Part shown: positions 9,591 to 18,253 of the stretch, one piece after another | How the letters are laid out: the number at the start of each line of letters is the position of its first letter | Numbering within the stretch: the stretch's first letter is position 1 | NCBI RefSeq assembly: GCF_001457775.1 | Contig: NZ_CYSG01000010.1 | Coordinates: 1 to 64,000, forward strand | Reading direction: 5' to 3' | DNA from: Phaeobacter sp. CECT 5382 | Lineage (GTDB): Bacteria; Pseudomonadota; Alphaproteobacteria; Rhodobacterales; Rhodobacteraceae | Length of the DNA stretch: 64,000 bases | The notes under the pieces: model-generated | Told to the model about the DNA's origin: nothing | Database searches by the model: none | The model's input: the letters and a program-made list of their open reading frames with translations, nothing else | Translations under genes and position numbers: made by a program

Positions 9591-10154
9591 ATGCCCAAGA
9601 TCAATGGTAACGAGATCCGCCCAGGTAATGTCCTGGAGCACAACGGCGGACTTTGGGCCGCGGTTAAGGTCGATCACGTAAAGCCCGGTAAAGGTGGCGC
9701 TTTTGCACAGGTCGAACTGCGTAACCTGCGCAATGGCTCGAAACTGAACGAACGGTTCCGCAGCGCCGACAAAGTAGAACGCGTACGCCTGGAGCAAAAA
9801 GATCAGCAATTCCTCTACGAGAGTGATGGCATGCTAATCTTTATGGACACCGAAACCTATGAGCAGATTGAGCTGCCTGCGGAACTGCTGGGTGATCGTC
9901 GCCCGTTCCTGCAGGATGGCATGACAATTGTTGTCGAATTTTACGATGCCGAAGCGCTCCACGCGACGGTGCCGCAGAAAGTGACCTGCAAAATCGTTGA
10001 GACAGAACCGGTTGTGAAGGGGCAGACAGCTGCCAACTCCTTCAAGCCTGCGATCCTCGATAATGGCGTCAAAGTCATGGTGCCGCCTTTTGTGGGCCAG
10101 GATGAGATGATCGTGGTCAATACCGATACCATGGAATACTCCGAACGCGCCTGA
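9591..10154 (+). CDS. efp: Elongation factor P
   Basis: EF-P relieves ribosome stalling at polyproline sequences. The 187-residue protein has the three-barrel layout. The modifiable lysine is K34 in the loop KPGKG (residues 31-35), the form beta-lysylated by EpmA in many proteobacteria. The C-terminal barrel ends with the conserved [25 protein letters not shown] block, split here for length ([14 protein letters not shown] then [11 protein letters not shown]). The gene is followed by a strong terminator and is transcribed alone. Confidence 0.97.
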   Translation: MPKINGNEIRPGNVLEHNGGLWAAVKVDHVKPGKGGAFAQVELRNLRNGSKLNERFRSADKVERVRLEQKDQQFLYESDGMLIFMDTETYEQIELPAELLGDRRPFLQDGMTIVVEFYDAEALHATVPQKVTCKIVETEPVVKGQTAANSFKPAILDNGVKVMVPPFVGQDEMIVVNTDTMEYSERA

Positions 10155-10178
10155 CCTCTGCGCTTTTGTCTGGATTGA

Positions 10179-10216
10179 AAAGCCCCGCTGACCTGATAGG
10201 TCGCGGGGCTTTTTTT
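10179..10216 (+). terminator. Rho-independent terminator of efp
   Basis: AGCCCCGC (10181-10188) and GCGGGGCT (10203-10210) pair, with an inner GACCT/AGGTC stem. A seven-base T-run follows. The upstream A-run makes it potentially bidirectional. Confidence 0.92.
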
Positions 10217-10258
10217 GTTGGGCTCAGAGGTGCGGCATCAAACGGGATAAAGCCGGTC

Positions 10259-10828
10259 TTATTCAGGGGCCGGAATATGGGTGCTGTGACCACATTCATC
10301 CATCATTTTACCGTAGGCTGCGGTAAAGCCCCGGAGGGAAACCTGCAGGAGGGGCTTTCCGGCCTCAAAGGGGTGCACAAGGCGAATGTCGATGCTTTGC
10401 CCTGCCTTCATCCAGAGCAGCATGTTGACGGTATCCTGCCAGCGCGGTTCAACCTCTGCATGGGCAAAGCCTTCGGCATCGAGATAACCACTGGCGATGC
10501 CGTAAAAGGCGGCTTGCCCGTCAAAGACAAACCCGACGGCCTGACCGTTCTGAATAAGCGTACTGTGGCCGCGTATCGCGGATTCGTGCAGCAACGGCTC
10601 TGGGTAATCCGCAGGCGGGCCACCATCGAGATTGATGACCGAGAGGCGCAACGAGGGGAGCCCATCTCCTCCGGTGATAGCGGTGCAGGTCTTGGTGGTG
10701 TCTTCAGTGCTTTCCCGGATTTCGGTATGAACGCGCCAGGCGCCATATTCCCAATAGCTCTGGGCGCTGGCCGGCAGGCCAAAGGGGAGCATAACAATCG
10801 GTAGTAGCAAGGCAAGGCGGTGGCGCAT
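10259..10828 (-). CDS. Exported hypothetical protein
   Basis: This 189-residue protein starts with a standard Sec signal peptide (MRHRLALLLPIVMLPFGLPA, cleavage after ASA). The mature part opens YWEYGAWRVHTE and has a single early cysteine (KTCTAI). The size and a W-rich opening followed by a beta-rich body resemble the invasion-associated locus B (IalB)-like secreted proteins, but the usual cysteines are missing, so this is only a hint. The start follows a good GGAG site. It is divergent to the three-repeat protein, with 126 bases between the starts. Confidence 0.7.
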   Translation of the reverse strand: MRHRLALLLPIVMLPFGLPASAQSYWEYGAWRVHTEIRESTEDTTKTCTAITGGDGLPSLRLSVINLDGGPPADYPEPLLHESAIRGHSTLIQNGQAVGFVFDGQAAFYGIASGYLDAEGFAHAEVEPRWQDTVNMLLWMKAGQSIDIRLVHPFEAGKPLLQVSLRGFTAAYGKMMDECGHSTHIPAPE

Positions 10829-10954
10829 GATGTCTCCGTTTTTTAGTATCGTATCTCGCTCGGGTTGCTTTTTTCGCTGAGTTTATTTCGAAAAAATGAT
10901 TGTGCGTGTTAATGGATGGTCAACCTATGGTTTAAAATGGCGAGGAGTTTGATT

Positions 10955-11440
10955 ATGACTGGAACGAGTACAGCAGAAATTATTAATTTCAACGAACCGA
11001 TTGGAGTTTTTTCTTCCACAAAGGAAGTGAGACTCGATATCGGCACCCGTGCCGTCAAAGAAAACGTTCCTGCCGATCACAACAGTTGGGCGACCCGCTT
11101 GGTTGTCAAACGGGTAGATGGGCCAAGCGAAGGGCCGGTTCATACAGATCATGTCATTGGTTTGTTTTCTGAAACTGAGGCCGTGCGGCTGGATATTGGA
11201 ACCAGAGCGATGAAAGAGGACGTGCCGGCTTCGCATGTATCCTGGGCGACAGTTCTGCAATTTCAGCGTCTTGACGGGCCCAACACGGGCAACCTGCGCT
11301 ACGGCGATGTGGTTGGTGTCTTTTCAACCACCGAGGCGGTGCGGCTGGACATCGGTACCCGTGCCATGAAGGAAAACGTCCCTGCCGACCACGACAGCTG
11401 GGCAACCCAACTCAATATCCGCGAGGTCGCACCACTCTGA
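10955..11440 (+). CDS. Protein of three near-identical 52-residue repeats
   Basis: The start at 10955 is chosen because GAGGAG lies 7 bases upstream; earlier in-frame ATGs lack a site. The 161-residue product is almost entirely three repeats with an exact 52-residue period. Equivalent residues are I16/I68/V120, R26/R78/R130 and W45/W97/W149. Each repeat carries G-[VL]-FS-x-T-x-[EA]-VRLDIGTRA-[VM]-KE-x-VPA-x-H-x-SWAT. There is no signal peptide or membrane segment. Three repeats of this length suggest a beta-trefoil or similar three-bladed fold, perhaps a lectin-like binder. I do not recognise the family. Repeats 1 and 3 share VPADH while 2 and 3 share TEAVRLDIGTRAMKE, a mosaic pattern. Confidence 0.8.
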   Translation: MTGTSTAEIINFNEPIGVFSSTKEVRLDIGTRAVKENVPADHNSWATRLVVKRVDGPSEGPVHTDHVIGLFSETEAVRLDIGTRAMKEDVPASHVSWATVLQFQRLDGPNTGNLRYGDVVGVFSTTEAVRLDIGTRAMKENVPADHDSWATQLNIREVAPL

Positions 11441-11495
11441 TGTCCGGCCAGCCAAGTTTCCGGCGCGCCAAGTGATTTCTGTTTTAGGAGAGATA

Positions 11496-12227
11496 TCAGC
11501 CTAGCGAAATATGGGCGCTTTCCGCCTGCATTTCTCCCTTGGCGCGATCAAACCGCAGATAAGCAATGGCCTTGCCACCGGCTTGGGTGAACAAAGTCCC
11601 CACGGGCTTGTCTGCGGCGGTGATCGCACTGCCGACCGGGGCTGCGCCTGTGATCTCGACCACGCGCAGACCTTTACGCAACTCCGTTTTGTGCTTCATG
11701 CGGGCGGTGACCTCCTGGCCGACATAGCAGCCCTTGCGAAAATCAACTCCGTTCAGCGCTTCGAACCCCATCTCGAGAATATAGCTGTCGGGACCTAACT
11801 CGATACCACTTTGAGGCACGCAATGGGCCACATGCAATGCGGCCCAGTCGCTGTCGTCTTCACCGCCATCCTGGCCAATCAGGCGCCATCCCAGATCAGA
11901 ATTGCGCGGGTCTGCCAGCGCGCCTTCGGGAATTGGACCAGTGCCCCGTTTGACTGCCAGATCGGTGAGGCTGATCTCGACCTTGGCGCGCAGACGATAC
12001 ATTGTCAGGCGTTTGAGCAGGGCCTCGGCCAATTCCGCATCCACATCCAAGAGAACATCGGCACCATCTGCTGACAAAAAGAAATCCGCCAGGTATTTAC
12101 CCTGCGGTGTCAGCATTGCAGCATAGACCAGCCCCTGATCAATCTTGTTGATGTCATTGGTGATCAGCCCCTGCAGAAAATCACGAGTGTCGGCTCCGGT
12201 CAGGCGAAGAATTTTACGCGCGCGCAT
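11496..12227 (-). CDS. ygfZ: YgfZ/GcvT-like folate-binding protein
   Basis: YgfZ proteins are folate-dependent factors for iron-sulfur cluster assembly or repair, related to the glycine cleavage T protein. The signature KGCYVGQE is present near residues 163-170. The start at 12227 gives 243 residues and an N-terminus (MRARKILRLTGADTRDFLQG) that matches the family; the frame extends 29 codons further upstream but that part is not family-like. GGGAG precedes the chosen start. It ends convergently 55 bases from the repeat protein. Confidence 0.9.
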   Translation of the reverse strand: MRARKILRLTGADTRDFLQGLITNDINKIDQGLVYAAMLTPQGKYLADFFLSADGADVLLDVDAELAEALLKRLTMYRLRAKVEISLTDLAVKRGTGPIPEGALADPRNSDLGWRLIGQDGGEDDSDWAALHVAHCVPQSGIELGPDSYILEMGFEALNGVDFRKGCYVGQEVTARMKHKTELRKGLRVVEITGAAPVGSAITAADKPVGTLFTQAGGKAIAYLRFDRAKGEMQAESAHISLG

Positions 12228-12356
12228 ATGTGGTCTCCCGAAGGCCCGTTTGGTTGGGGCTTGGTAAAAGTGATCTGTCTGGTCGTCCCAAGTGGGCATG
12301 GCCATTTGTTGCACCAGTGATATAGGAATGATGCCAGAGTTGAACAGGAAAACGCC

Positions 12357-13052
12357 ATGCCCGCGCCTCTGAGTGTTGTGATCCCCACCTTGAATGCCGC
12401 AGCAGAGCTGCCGGAGTGCCTAGGGTCCCTCATGGAGGGGGTGTCAGAGGGGCTGATCCATGAGCTGATTATCAGCGATGGGGGATCGGAGGATGCCACG
12501 ACAGAGATTGCAGCTGACGTGGGGGCCAGTCTAGTCACCGGGCCTGCGTCGCGTGGTGGGCAGCTGCGCCGGGGCTGTGCTGTGGCAAAAGGGGACTGGC
12601 TGCTGGTCTTGCACGCGGATACCCAGCTGTCGCCGGGCTGGGCCGCAGTGGTAGCGCAGCATCTTGAGGGGGCGGGCGATGAGGGGCGACAGCGCGCGCC
12701 TGCCTATTTCAACTTGCGATTCCGGGCAAAGGGGCTGGCCCCAAGTCTGGTGGCGGGCTGGGCCAATCTGCGGTCGCGTCTTTTTGGTTTGCCCTATGGC
12801 GATCAGGGACTGCTGATTTCACGTGCAGCCTATTTGGAGGCCGGTGCCTATCCGGATCAGCCCCTGATGGAGGATGTGGAGCTGGCAAAGCGTCTCAGCA
12901 ACTTACAGGCGCTTGCGGTCGAAGCCCGAACAAGCGCGGCGCGCTATCAACGTGACGGCTGGCTGTGCCGAGGAGGGCGCAATTTGCTGACGCTGCTTCG
13001 CTTTCTTCTGGGAGCAGATCCCAAAACACTGGCGCGCAGCTATCACAAATAG
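12357..13052 (+). CDS. Family 2 glycosyltransferase (TIGR04283-like)
   Basis: A GT-A glycosyltransferase of 231 residues. It has the N-terminal LSVVIPTLNAA motif, a DGGS turn (ISDGGSED), the RG-x-QLRRG motif, the metal-binding DxD-equivalent HADT, and FGLPYGDQGLLISR. This combination fits the TIGR04283 group linked to arsenosugar biosynthesis in some organisms, though many members have no proven substrate. The partner gene commonly found beside it (TIGR04282) is not in this window. There is no membrane anchor. It is transcribed divergently from ygfZ. Confidence 0.82.
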   Translation: MPAPLSVVIPTLNAAAELPECLGSLMEGVSEGLIHELIISDGGSEDATTEIAADVGASLVTGPASRGGQLRRGCAVAKGDWLLVLHADTQLSPGWAAVVAQHLEGAGDEGRQRAPAYFNLRFRAKGLAPSLVAGWANLRSRLFGLPYGDQGLLISRAAYLEAGAYPDQPLMEDVELAKRLSNLQALAVEARTSAARYQRDGWLCRGGRNLLTLLRFLLGADPKTLARSYHK

Positions 13053-13097
13053 CTGGAGTTCAAGGCTGGCAGTTGCTGGTCCCGGCTGAAACCACCC

Positions 13098-14957
13098 CTA
13101 GCTGAGCAGCCGACCAACCATGCGGCGCAACCAGCTAGGTTGTGCAGCACTGTTCTGCACCACAACAGCTGGGATTTGCGCTGCCATGCCCTGTGGATCA
13201 AGCAGCGTCTTGCCGTCCTGAAACTGCAACCGGTATAGATCAGCGTAGATGCCGCCGCGCTCCAGCAGCTCTTCGTGGGTGCCCTGATCCGCCACCTGAC
13301 CCCGTTCCATCACCACAATTTTATCAGCGTTGCGCACCGTCGACAGCCTATGAGCAATCACCAGTGTTGTACGCCCGCCTGCAAGACGGTCCAGCGCCTG
13401 CTGCACGACTTTTTCTGACTGCGCATCCAGCGCCGAGGTGGCTTCATCCAGCAGCAGGACAGGGGTGTCGCGCAGCAAGGCACGGGCGATCACCACCCGT
13501 TGGCGCTGGCCACCAGACAGGGCAGAGCCACGCGGCCCCACCATTGTTTCCAGCCCATCCGGCAGCTTGCCGAGGAAATCGGAGACATGGGAGTCATCCA
13601 GTGCTTTTTGCAGCGCTTCCTCAGAGACATCCGTGCGCCCCAACACGATGTTTTCGCGTAGGGTTTCATCAAACAACAGCCCCTCTTGTGTCACCACAGA
13701 GAACAAGCCGCGCAGATCGTCAGTTGCAAGATCTCCGACCGCAGTCCCGCCCACCTGAACCGCGCCCATCTGCGGGTCCACCATGCGGGTCAACAGGTTG
13801 AAGATGGTTGATTTCCCCGCGCCTGACGCTCCCACCAGGGCCGTGGTTTTGCCGGCTTCGGCCTCCAGCGTCAGCCCGCGCAGAATTTCTGCTTCGCCGT
13901 AATTGAGACTGACGCCTTCCAGCTTGATACCGGGCAGCCCCTTGGGGGCGGGTTTGGGGTGTTCGGGTGATGTTAGCAGGATAGGGGCATCCATCAGCGC
14001 CTTGATCCGTTCCAGAGCGGCGGCGGCGGCCTGCCAGATCCCGGAGATATTGGCGAGACGACGCATTGGCTCAAACGACAGGCCGACCGAGGTAAAAAAG
14101 CTCATGAATTGACCGACGGTTTTCTCGCCTGCGATGATTTCAGAGCCACCATAGAGCAGCACAGCCATGAAACCGACACCCGCCATGATATCGGTCATGC
14201 CCGAGATTGACGATGTGCCAAAGGCAGCTTTGACCTCGGCACGGACAAATTGGTCAGTATGATCGCCGAAACGCTTTTGCTGGTAGTCTTCGAGCTTGTT
14301 GAGCTTGATTGGCACGATGCCGTGAAAAATCTCGTCCAGACGGGTGGCGAGGGCAGCGCCCAGATCGCGCGCCTCAGAGGCTTTGCGGCGGACGTATTTC
14401 TGCACCAGCGAGATTGGCAGCAGCAATCCCGGCACGCCGATCAGCAGAATCAGGGTCCAGCGCCAGTCAATACTGACAGCAACGCCAAGCACCGCAACCA
14501 GGGCCACGGCATCGCGCCCGGCGCCGGTGATCATCGACTGCCAAACATTGTTGATGGCGCTCACATCGGTCTGCACCCGCTGCAGCAGCAGGCCCGGCGC
14601 ATGGGTCTGGTGAAACGATGGATCCTGCCGAATGAGACGCGCCAGCATGTCTTTGCGCAGATGCGCGGCCGAGGTCTGCGAGACTTTGCTCAACAGCACT
14701 TTCTGCGCAACACTGGAGACACCGCGCAGGGTGAAGATCCCCAAAAAGGCCAGACTTACCCAGACCAGTGCATTGGTGTTTCCGGCAACAAAGACCAGAT
14801 CAAACATCGGCTGCATCATATAGCCGAGGGCACCCATGGTGGCGCCTTCGAGCAGCATGAAAACGACAGCAATGCCCAAAAGACCCATGTAATGGCGCAG
14901 ATAGCCGCGCCAAAGCCAGCCCAATAGCTCGCGGGAAGAGGTGTGTTCATTGCTCAT
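13098..14957 (-). CDS. ABC transporter, fused permease-ATPase (MsbA-like exporter)
   Basis: A half-transporter with an N-terminal six-helix exporter domain (residues 1-330) and a C-terminal ATPase. Walker A (GASGAGKST) is near residue 375, the signature LSGGQRQR near 477 and Walker B (VLLLDEATSALD) near 497, followed by the H-loop (IAHRLST). It probably works as a homodimer. The MsbA-like layout suggests lipid or drug export, but the substrate cannot be read from sequence. The start at 14957 (MSNEHTSSRELLGWLWRGYL) is preferred over a 43-codon upstream extension without a transporter-like N-terminus. Length 619. Confidence 0.93.
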   Translation of the reverse strand: MSNEHTSSRELLGWLWRGYLRHYMGLLGIAVVFMLLEGATMGALGYMMQPMFDLVFVAGNTNALVWVSLAFLGIFTLRGVSSVAQKVLLSKVSQTSAAHLRKDMLARLIRQDPSFHQTHAPGLLLQRVQTDVSAINNVWQSMITGAGRDAVALVAVLGVAVSIDWRWTLILLIGVPGLLLPISLVQKYVRRKASEARDLGAALATRLDEIFHGIVPIKLNKLEDYQQKRFGDHTDQFVRAEVKAAFGTSSISGMTDIMAGVGFMAVLLYGGSEIIAGEKTVGQFMSFFTSVGLSFEPMRRLANISGIWQAAAAALERIKALMDAPILLTSPEHPKPAPKGLPGIKLEGVSLNYGEAEILRGLTLEAEAGKTTALVGASGAGKSTIFNLLTRMVDPQMGAVQVGGTAVGDLATDDLRGLFSVVTQEGLLFDETLRENIVLGRTDVSEEALQKALDDSHVSDFLGKLPDGLETMVGPRGSALSGGQRQRVVIARALLRDTPVLLLDEATSALDAQSEKVVQQALDRLAGGRTTLVIAHRLSTVRNADKIVVMERGQVADQGTHEELLERGGIYADLYRLQFQDGKTLLDPQGMAAQIPAVVVQNSAAQPSWLRRMVGRLLS

Positions 14958-15224
14958 GTCGTGAAATTCCGGCTGGGAAAGCGTCGCAAATTCAGGGTCA
15001 TTCTGCGCCTTCTCGTGACTTCGTGGAGGCCATTTAAGCAGCTCAGGGCGAGGGTGCAAGCTTTCTGCCCCCGTGGGGGAGGTCATGGAGTGCTCAGTGC
15101 GGTGTGGATTTGTCGATTTTCGGGAATTGACCTCGGGCAGAGGCGGGCTAGGGTTGCGCCGATGAAAGATTGGTTGAACAGGCGATCAGGTGATCGCGTG
15201 TAAACCCTGTGTGTGAGGCAAAAG

Positions 15225-16484
15225 ATGAGCACGACATCAAACCCAACTGGTCGCCCAATTGGCACCCCCTCCGGTGGGCGACCCTATCTGGCCATTCCGG
15301 GACCTTCGGTGATTCCGGATCCGGTGTTGCAAGCCATGCACCGACCCTCGCCGAATATTTACGCCGGCGAATTGCTGGATCTAACCGACAGTTTGATCCC
15401 GGACCTAAAGGCGGTCGCGGGGACGCAGCATTTTGCGGCGATCTATATTTCCAATGGTCATGGCGCCTGGGAAGCTGCTCTGATGAATACGCTGCAGCCC
15501 GGTGACCGGGTGCTGGTGCCTGCGTCCGGCCGGTTCGCCCTGGGCTGGTCAGAAATGGCCGAAGCCTTGGGAATCGAGGTCGAGGTGCTGGATTTTGGCA
15601 CCGCATCTGGTTGGGAACTGGGGCGCGTCGCAGAGCGTCTGGCAGCGGACCCCGCCCATCAGATCAAGGCGGTACTGGGGGTGCATGTTGATACCTCCAG
15701 CTCTATTCGTAATGATATTCCTGCCTTGCGCGCCGTTATGGATGAGGCACAGCACCCGGCTTTGCTGATGGCCGATTGCATCGCGTCTTTGGGCTGTGAC
15801 CGGTTTGAAATGGACGCCTGGGGCGTTGATGTTATGGTCACGGCCTCGCAAAAGGGACTGATGACCCCTGCGGGGGTCAGTTTTGTGTTTTTCAATGATA
15901 AAGCTGCTGAGGCACGGGCGAGACTGCCGCGTGTGAGCCGCTATTGGGATTGGACGCCGCGGGCCAACCCGGAAGAGTTCTATCAATATTTTGGCGGCAC
16001 CGCCCCAACGCATCATCTTTATGGTCTGCGGGCAGCGCTGGATCTTATTCACGGCGAAGGGCTGGAGGCGGTCTGGGCTCGTCATGCTCATCTGGCGCAG
16101 GTGATCTGGGCGGCCTGTTCCGCCTGGGGTGATATATCGGATCCTGCACAGGGATTGCGGATGAATGTCACTGATCCGGCGCTGCGGTCACATGCGGTGA
16201 CAGCGCTGCATCTGCCTGCCCCGCGCGCCACTGAACTGCGCCGTTGGCTGGAAGACAACCTTGGCCTGACGCTTGGCATCGGTCTTGGGCTGGCACCGCC
16301 GGACAGTCCGGAATGGCATGGCCATTTCCGGCTTGGCCATATGGGGCATGTCAATGGTCACATGATCATGGGGCTGCTGGGAGGTATCGAGGCCGGGCTG
16401 ACTGCGCTGAAGATCCCGCACGGTGAGGGTGCACTTCAGGCTGCAGCGCAGGTTCTGGGCGGCCCTACTGATCGTCAGGCTTGA
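15225..16484 (+). CDS. Class V aminotransferase (alanine/serine-glyoxylate type)
   Basis: A PLP enzyme of 419 residues. The Schiff-base lysine is in TASQKGLMTPAG near residue 209, the cofactor-binding Asp lies in MADCIASLGCDRF, and the N-terminal GRPYLAIPGPSVIPDPVLQA block is typical of alanine-glyoxylate and serine-glyoxylate aminotransferases. These move the amino group from serine or alanine to glyoxylate in the serine cycle or photorespiratory-type routes. The exact amino donor is not decided by sequence alone. The start ATG has GAGG 7 bases upstream; a GTG four codons earlier is also open. Confidence 0.88.
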   Translation: MSTTSNPTGRPIGTPSGGRPYLAIPGPSVIPDPVLQAMHRPSPNIYAGELLDLTDSLIPDLKAVAGTQHFAAIYISNGHGAWEAALMNTLQPGDRVLVPASGRFALGWSEMAEALGIEVEVLDFGTASGWELGRVAERLAADPAHQIKAVLGVHVDTSSSIRNDIPALRAVMDEAQHPALLMADCIASLGCDRFEMDAWGVDVMVTASQKGLMTPAGVSFVFFNDKAAEARARLPRVSRYWDWTPRANPEEFYQYFGGTAPTHHLYGLRAALDLIHGEGLEAVWARHAHLAQVIWAACSAWGDISDPAQGLRMNVTDPALRSHAVTALHLPAPRATELRRWLEDNLGLTLGIGLGLAPPDSPEWHGHFRLGHMGHVNGHMIMGLLGGIEAGLTALKIPHGEGALQAAAQVLGGPTDRQA

Positions 16485-16488
16485 TCAC

Positions 16489-16558
16489 AGGCCTGCTCAT
16501 GTGTGACCGGGGCAGGCCTTGAAAACTGAGTGAAAGGCGAGGCTCGCCTGCCTTTCAC
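16489..16558. terminator. Paired hairpins between convergent genes
   Basis: AGGCCTGC (16489-16496) pairs with GCAGGCCT (16512-16519), and GTGAAAGGC (16530-16538) pairs with GCCTTTCAC (16550-16558). Neither has a long T-run. The second overlaps the stop codon of the small membrane protein gene. They probably insulate the two converging transcripts. Confidence 0.5.
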
Positions 16559-16773
16559 ACCGCACGGTGTTGCAGGCGAATTTCGAGCCGGTTGATCAGG
16601 TGGTTGAGAAACACCGCCAAGATCAGTACCGGCACCATGCCAAAGACCACCCAAAGGGCAAAGAAAACCCACATCAGGTTGATACCGGCAAAGGTGATGG
16701 CGGCGGAGAACAGATCTGGCACATCCGGCTGAGATTGGGTGTGCTTGCGATGGTTGTCCTTGTGATTGTCCAT
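16555..16773 (-). CDS. Small His-rich-headed membrane protein
   Basis: This 72-residue protein has a hydrophilic N-terminus rich in His, Asn, Lys and Gln (MDNHKDNHRKHTQSQ). Two adjacent hydrophobic stretches follow (about residues 23-36 and 37-58), with an Arg-rich C-terminus (NRLEIRLQHRAV), suggesting one or two transmembrane helices. A perfect ribosome site (AGGAGGGT) lies just upstream, which supports a real gene despite its length. I do not recognise the family. The His cluster could bind metal, but this is speculative. Confidence 0.7.
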   Translation of the reverse strand: MDNHKDNHRKHTQSQPDVPDLFSAAITFAGINLMWVFFALWVVFGMVPVLILAVFLNHLINRLEIRLQHRAV

Positions 16774-16954
16774 GATTGACCCTCCTGGTTTGACCCTTTC
16801 TTGGTGACTACCCAGAAGAGTCTAGCGCGCCAGAGGTGAAAGTCCGGTAAAACCCCCGCGAGCCGTTTGGCCTACGAGGGGTTTCCAACAGCAGATGCTG
16901 TCTTCTTTTGTGCCAGATTTCTGTGCCAGGCGGAGCTGTTCGGACTTGATCTAG

Positions 16955-18085
16955 TCAGACCTGTTCGGAAATAGTCTGGCCGGATCTTGCAGCGGAAAGT
17001 GCCTTTGGTAAAGCGTCGGCAAAGGCTGTGAGCGCGGCATCCGGCCCACAGCTGACGCGGATGCAGCGGTTTTGGGGGGCGGCAAAGGGCATACGGACAA
17101 AGACCCCCTGGGCCACCAGCGCATCCAGCACCGATTTGGCAAAGGCCCCATCTTGACCACAGTCAATTGCGACAAAGTTGGTGGCCGAGGGCAGCGCAGT
17201 GAGCCCGTTTTCAGCGGCGATCTTGGCAATGCGGTCACGCGCCGTCGAAATTTCACCCAGCACATGCGCCAGCCAGTCCTGATCAAGAACGGCGGCCAGC
17301 GCACCCGCCTGGGCGGCGCGGTTCATGCCAAAATGGTTGCGCACCTTGTTGAAGGCCGAGATCAGCCCGGCCTCGGCCAGGGCATAGCCGACGCGGGCGC
17401 CTGCCATGCCATAGGCCTTGGAAAAGGTACGCATGCGGATCACGCGGGGATCATTAATGTCGACTGGCGCGGCAGTGCCCTCGGGAGCGCATTCCACATA
17501 GGCCTCATCCAGCAGCAACAGCGTACCCTCTGGCAGCAGATCCAGTGCAGCGACGATATCGGCGCCTCTGTGCCAGCTGCCCATCGGGTTGTCCGGGTTG
17601 GCCAGATAGACCAGTTTGGCATCGACCTCTGCTGCCTTGGCAAACAATGATGCGGGGTCTTCATGGTCGTGTTTGTAGGGCACCATATGCAGGGTGCCGC
17701 CAAAACCGGCCACATGGTAGTTGAAGGTCGGGTAGGCCCCGGCCGAGGTAACAACTGCATCGCCCGGCCCAACCAATAGTCGCACCAGATAGCCAAGCAA
17801 GCCGTCGATGCCTTCGCCGACCATGATGTTGTGCGGCGCAACCCCGTGGAGGGTAGTGAGCGCCTGGATCAGCTCGTGGTTTTCAGCATCGCCATATTTC
17901 CAGATCTCGGTGCAGGCATCCTGCATGGCTTTGATCGCTTTGGGCGAAGGGCCAAAGATGTTTTCATTGGCACCAAGGCGCGCGGCAAAGGCGCCGCCGC
18001 GGGCGCGCTCCTGGGTTTCCGGGCCGACAAAGGGCACGGTGGAGGGCAGCGATTGGGCAAGCGGGGTGTAGCGTGGCGTTTTCAT
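16955..18085 (-). CDS. hisC: Histidinol-phosphate aminotransferase-like PLP enzyme
   Basis: Class I/II aminotransferase, 376 residues from the chosen start (MKTPRYTPLAQSLP). The frame extends far upstream, but that part is a shadow. The PLP lysine is in RTFSKAYGMAGARVGYAL near residue 224, and NPDNPMGSWH, DEAYVECAP and FVRMPFAAP... RVSCGPDA match HisC and related aromatic aminotransferases. HisC converts imidazole-acetol phosphate to histidinol phosphate. No other his genes are adjacent, so an aromatic aminotransferase role is also possible. Confidence 0.85.
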   Translation of the reverse strand: MKTPRYTPLAQSLPSTVPFVGPETQERARGGAFAARLGANENIFGPSPKAIKAMQDACTEIWKYGDAENHELIQALTTLHGVAPHNIMVGEGIDGLLGYLVRLLVGPGDAVVTSAGAYPTFNYHVAGFGGTLHMVPYKHDHEDPASLFAKAAEVDAKLVYLANPDNPMGSWHRGADIVAALDLLPEGTLLLLDEAYVECAPEGTAAPVDINDPRVIRMRTFSKAYGMAGARVGYALAEAGLISAFNKVRNHFGMNRAAQAGALAAVLDQDWLAHVLGEISTARDRIAKIAAENGLTALPSATNFVAIDCGQDGAFAKSVLDALVAQGVFVRMPFAAPQNRCIRVSCGPDAALTAFADALPKALSAARSGQTISEQV

Positions 18086-18253
18086 GCCTGCCAGATACCG
18101 CAAATGCGCCAAAGGCAGCAAGGGGGATGCGACAAAGGGATGAAACGGAGCGTTGCGATGGGGGGGAGGTGGGACGGAGTTGGCAAGGCTTGCATGGCAC
18201 CGCATCCAAGAGCAGACTGCGGCAAAATTTGAGAAAAGCTGGGAGATTTGAGA

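Noticed and set aside
10166-10804. 212-codon plus-strand frame opposite the exported protein
   Set aside because: The minus-strand gene has a signal peptide and ribosome site; the plus frame runs through the efp terminator.
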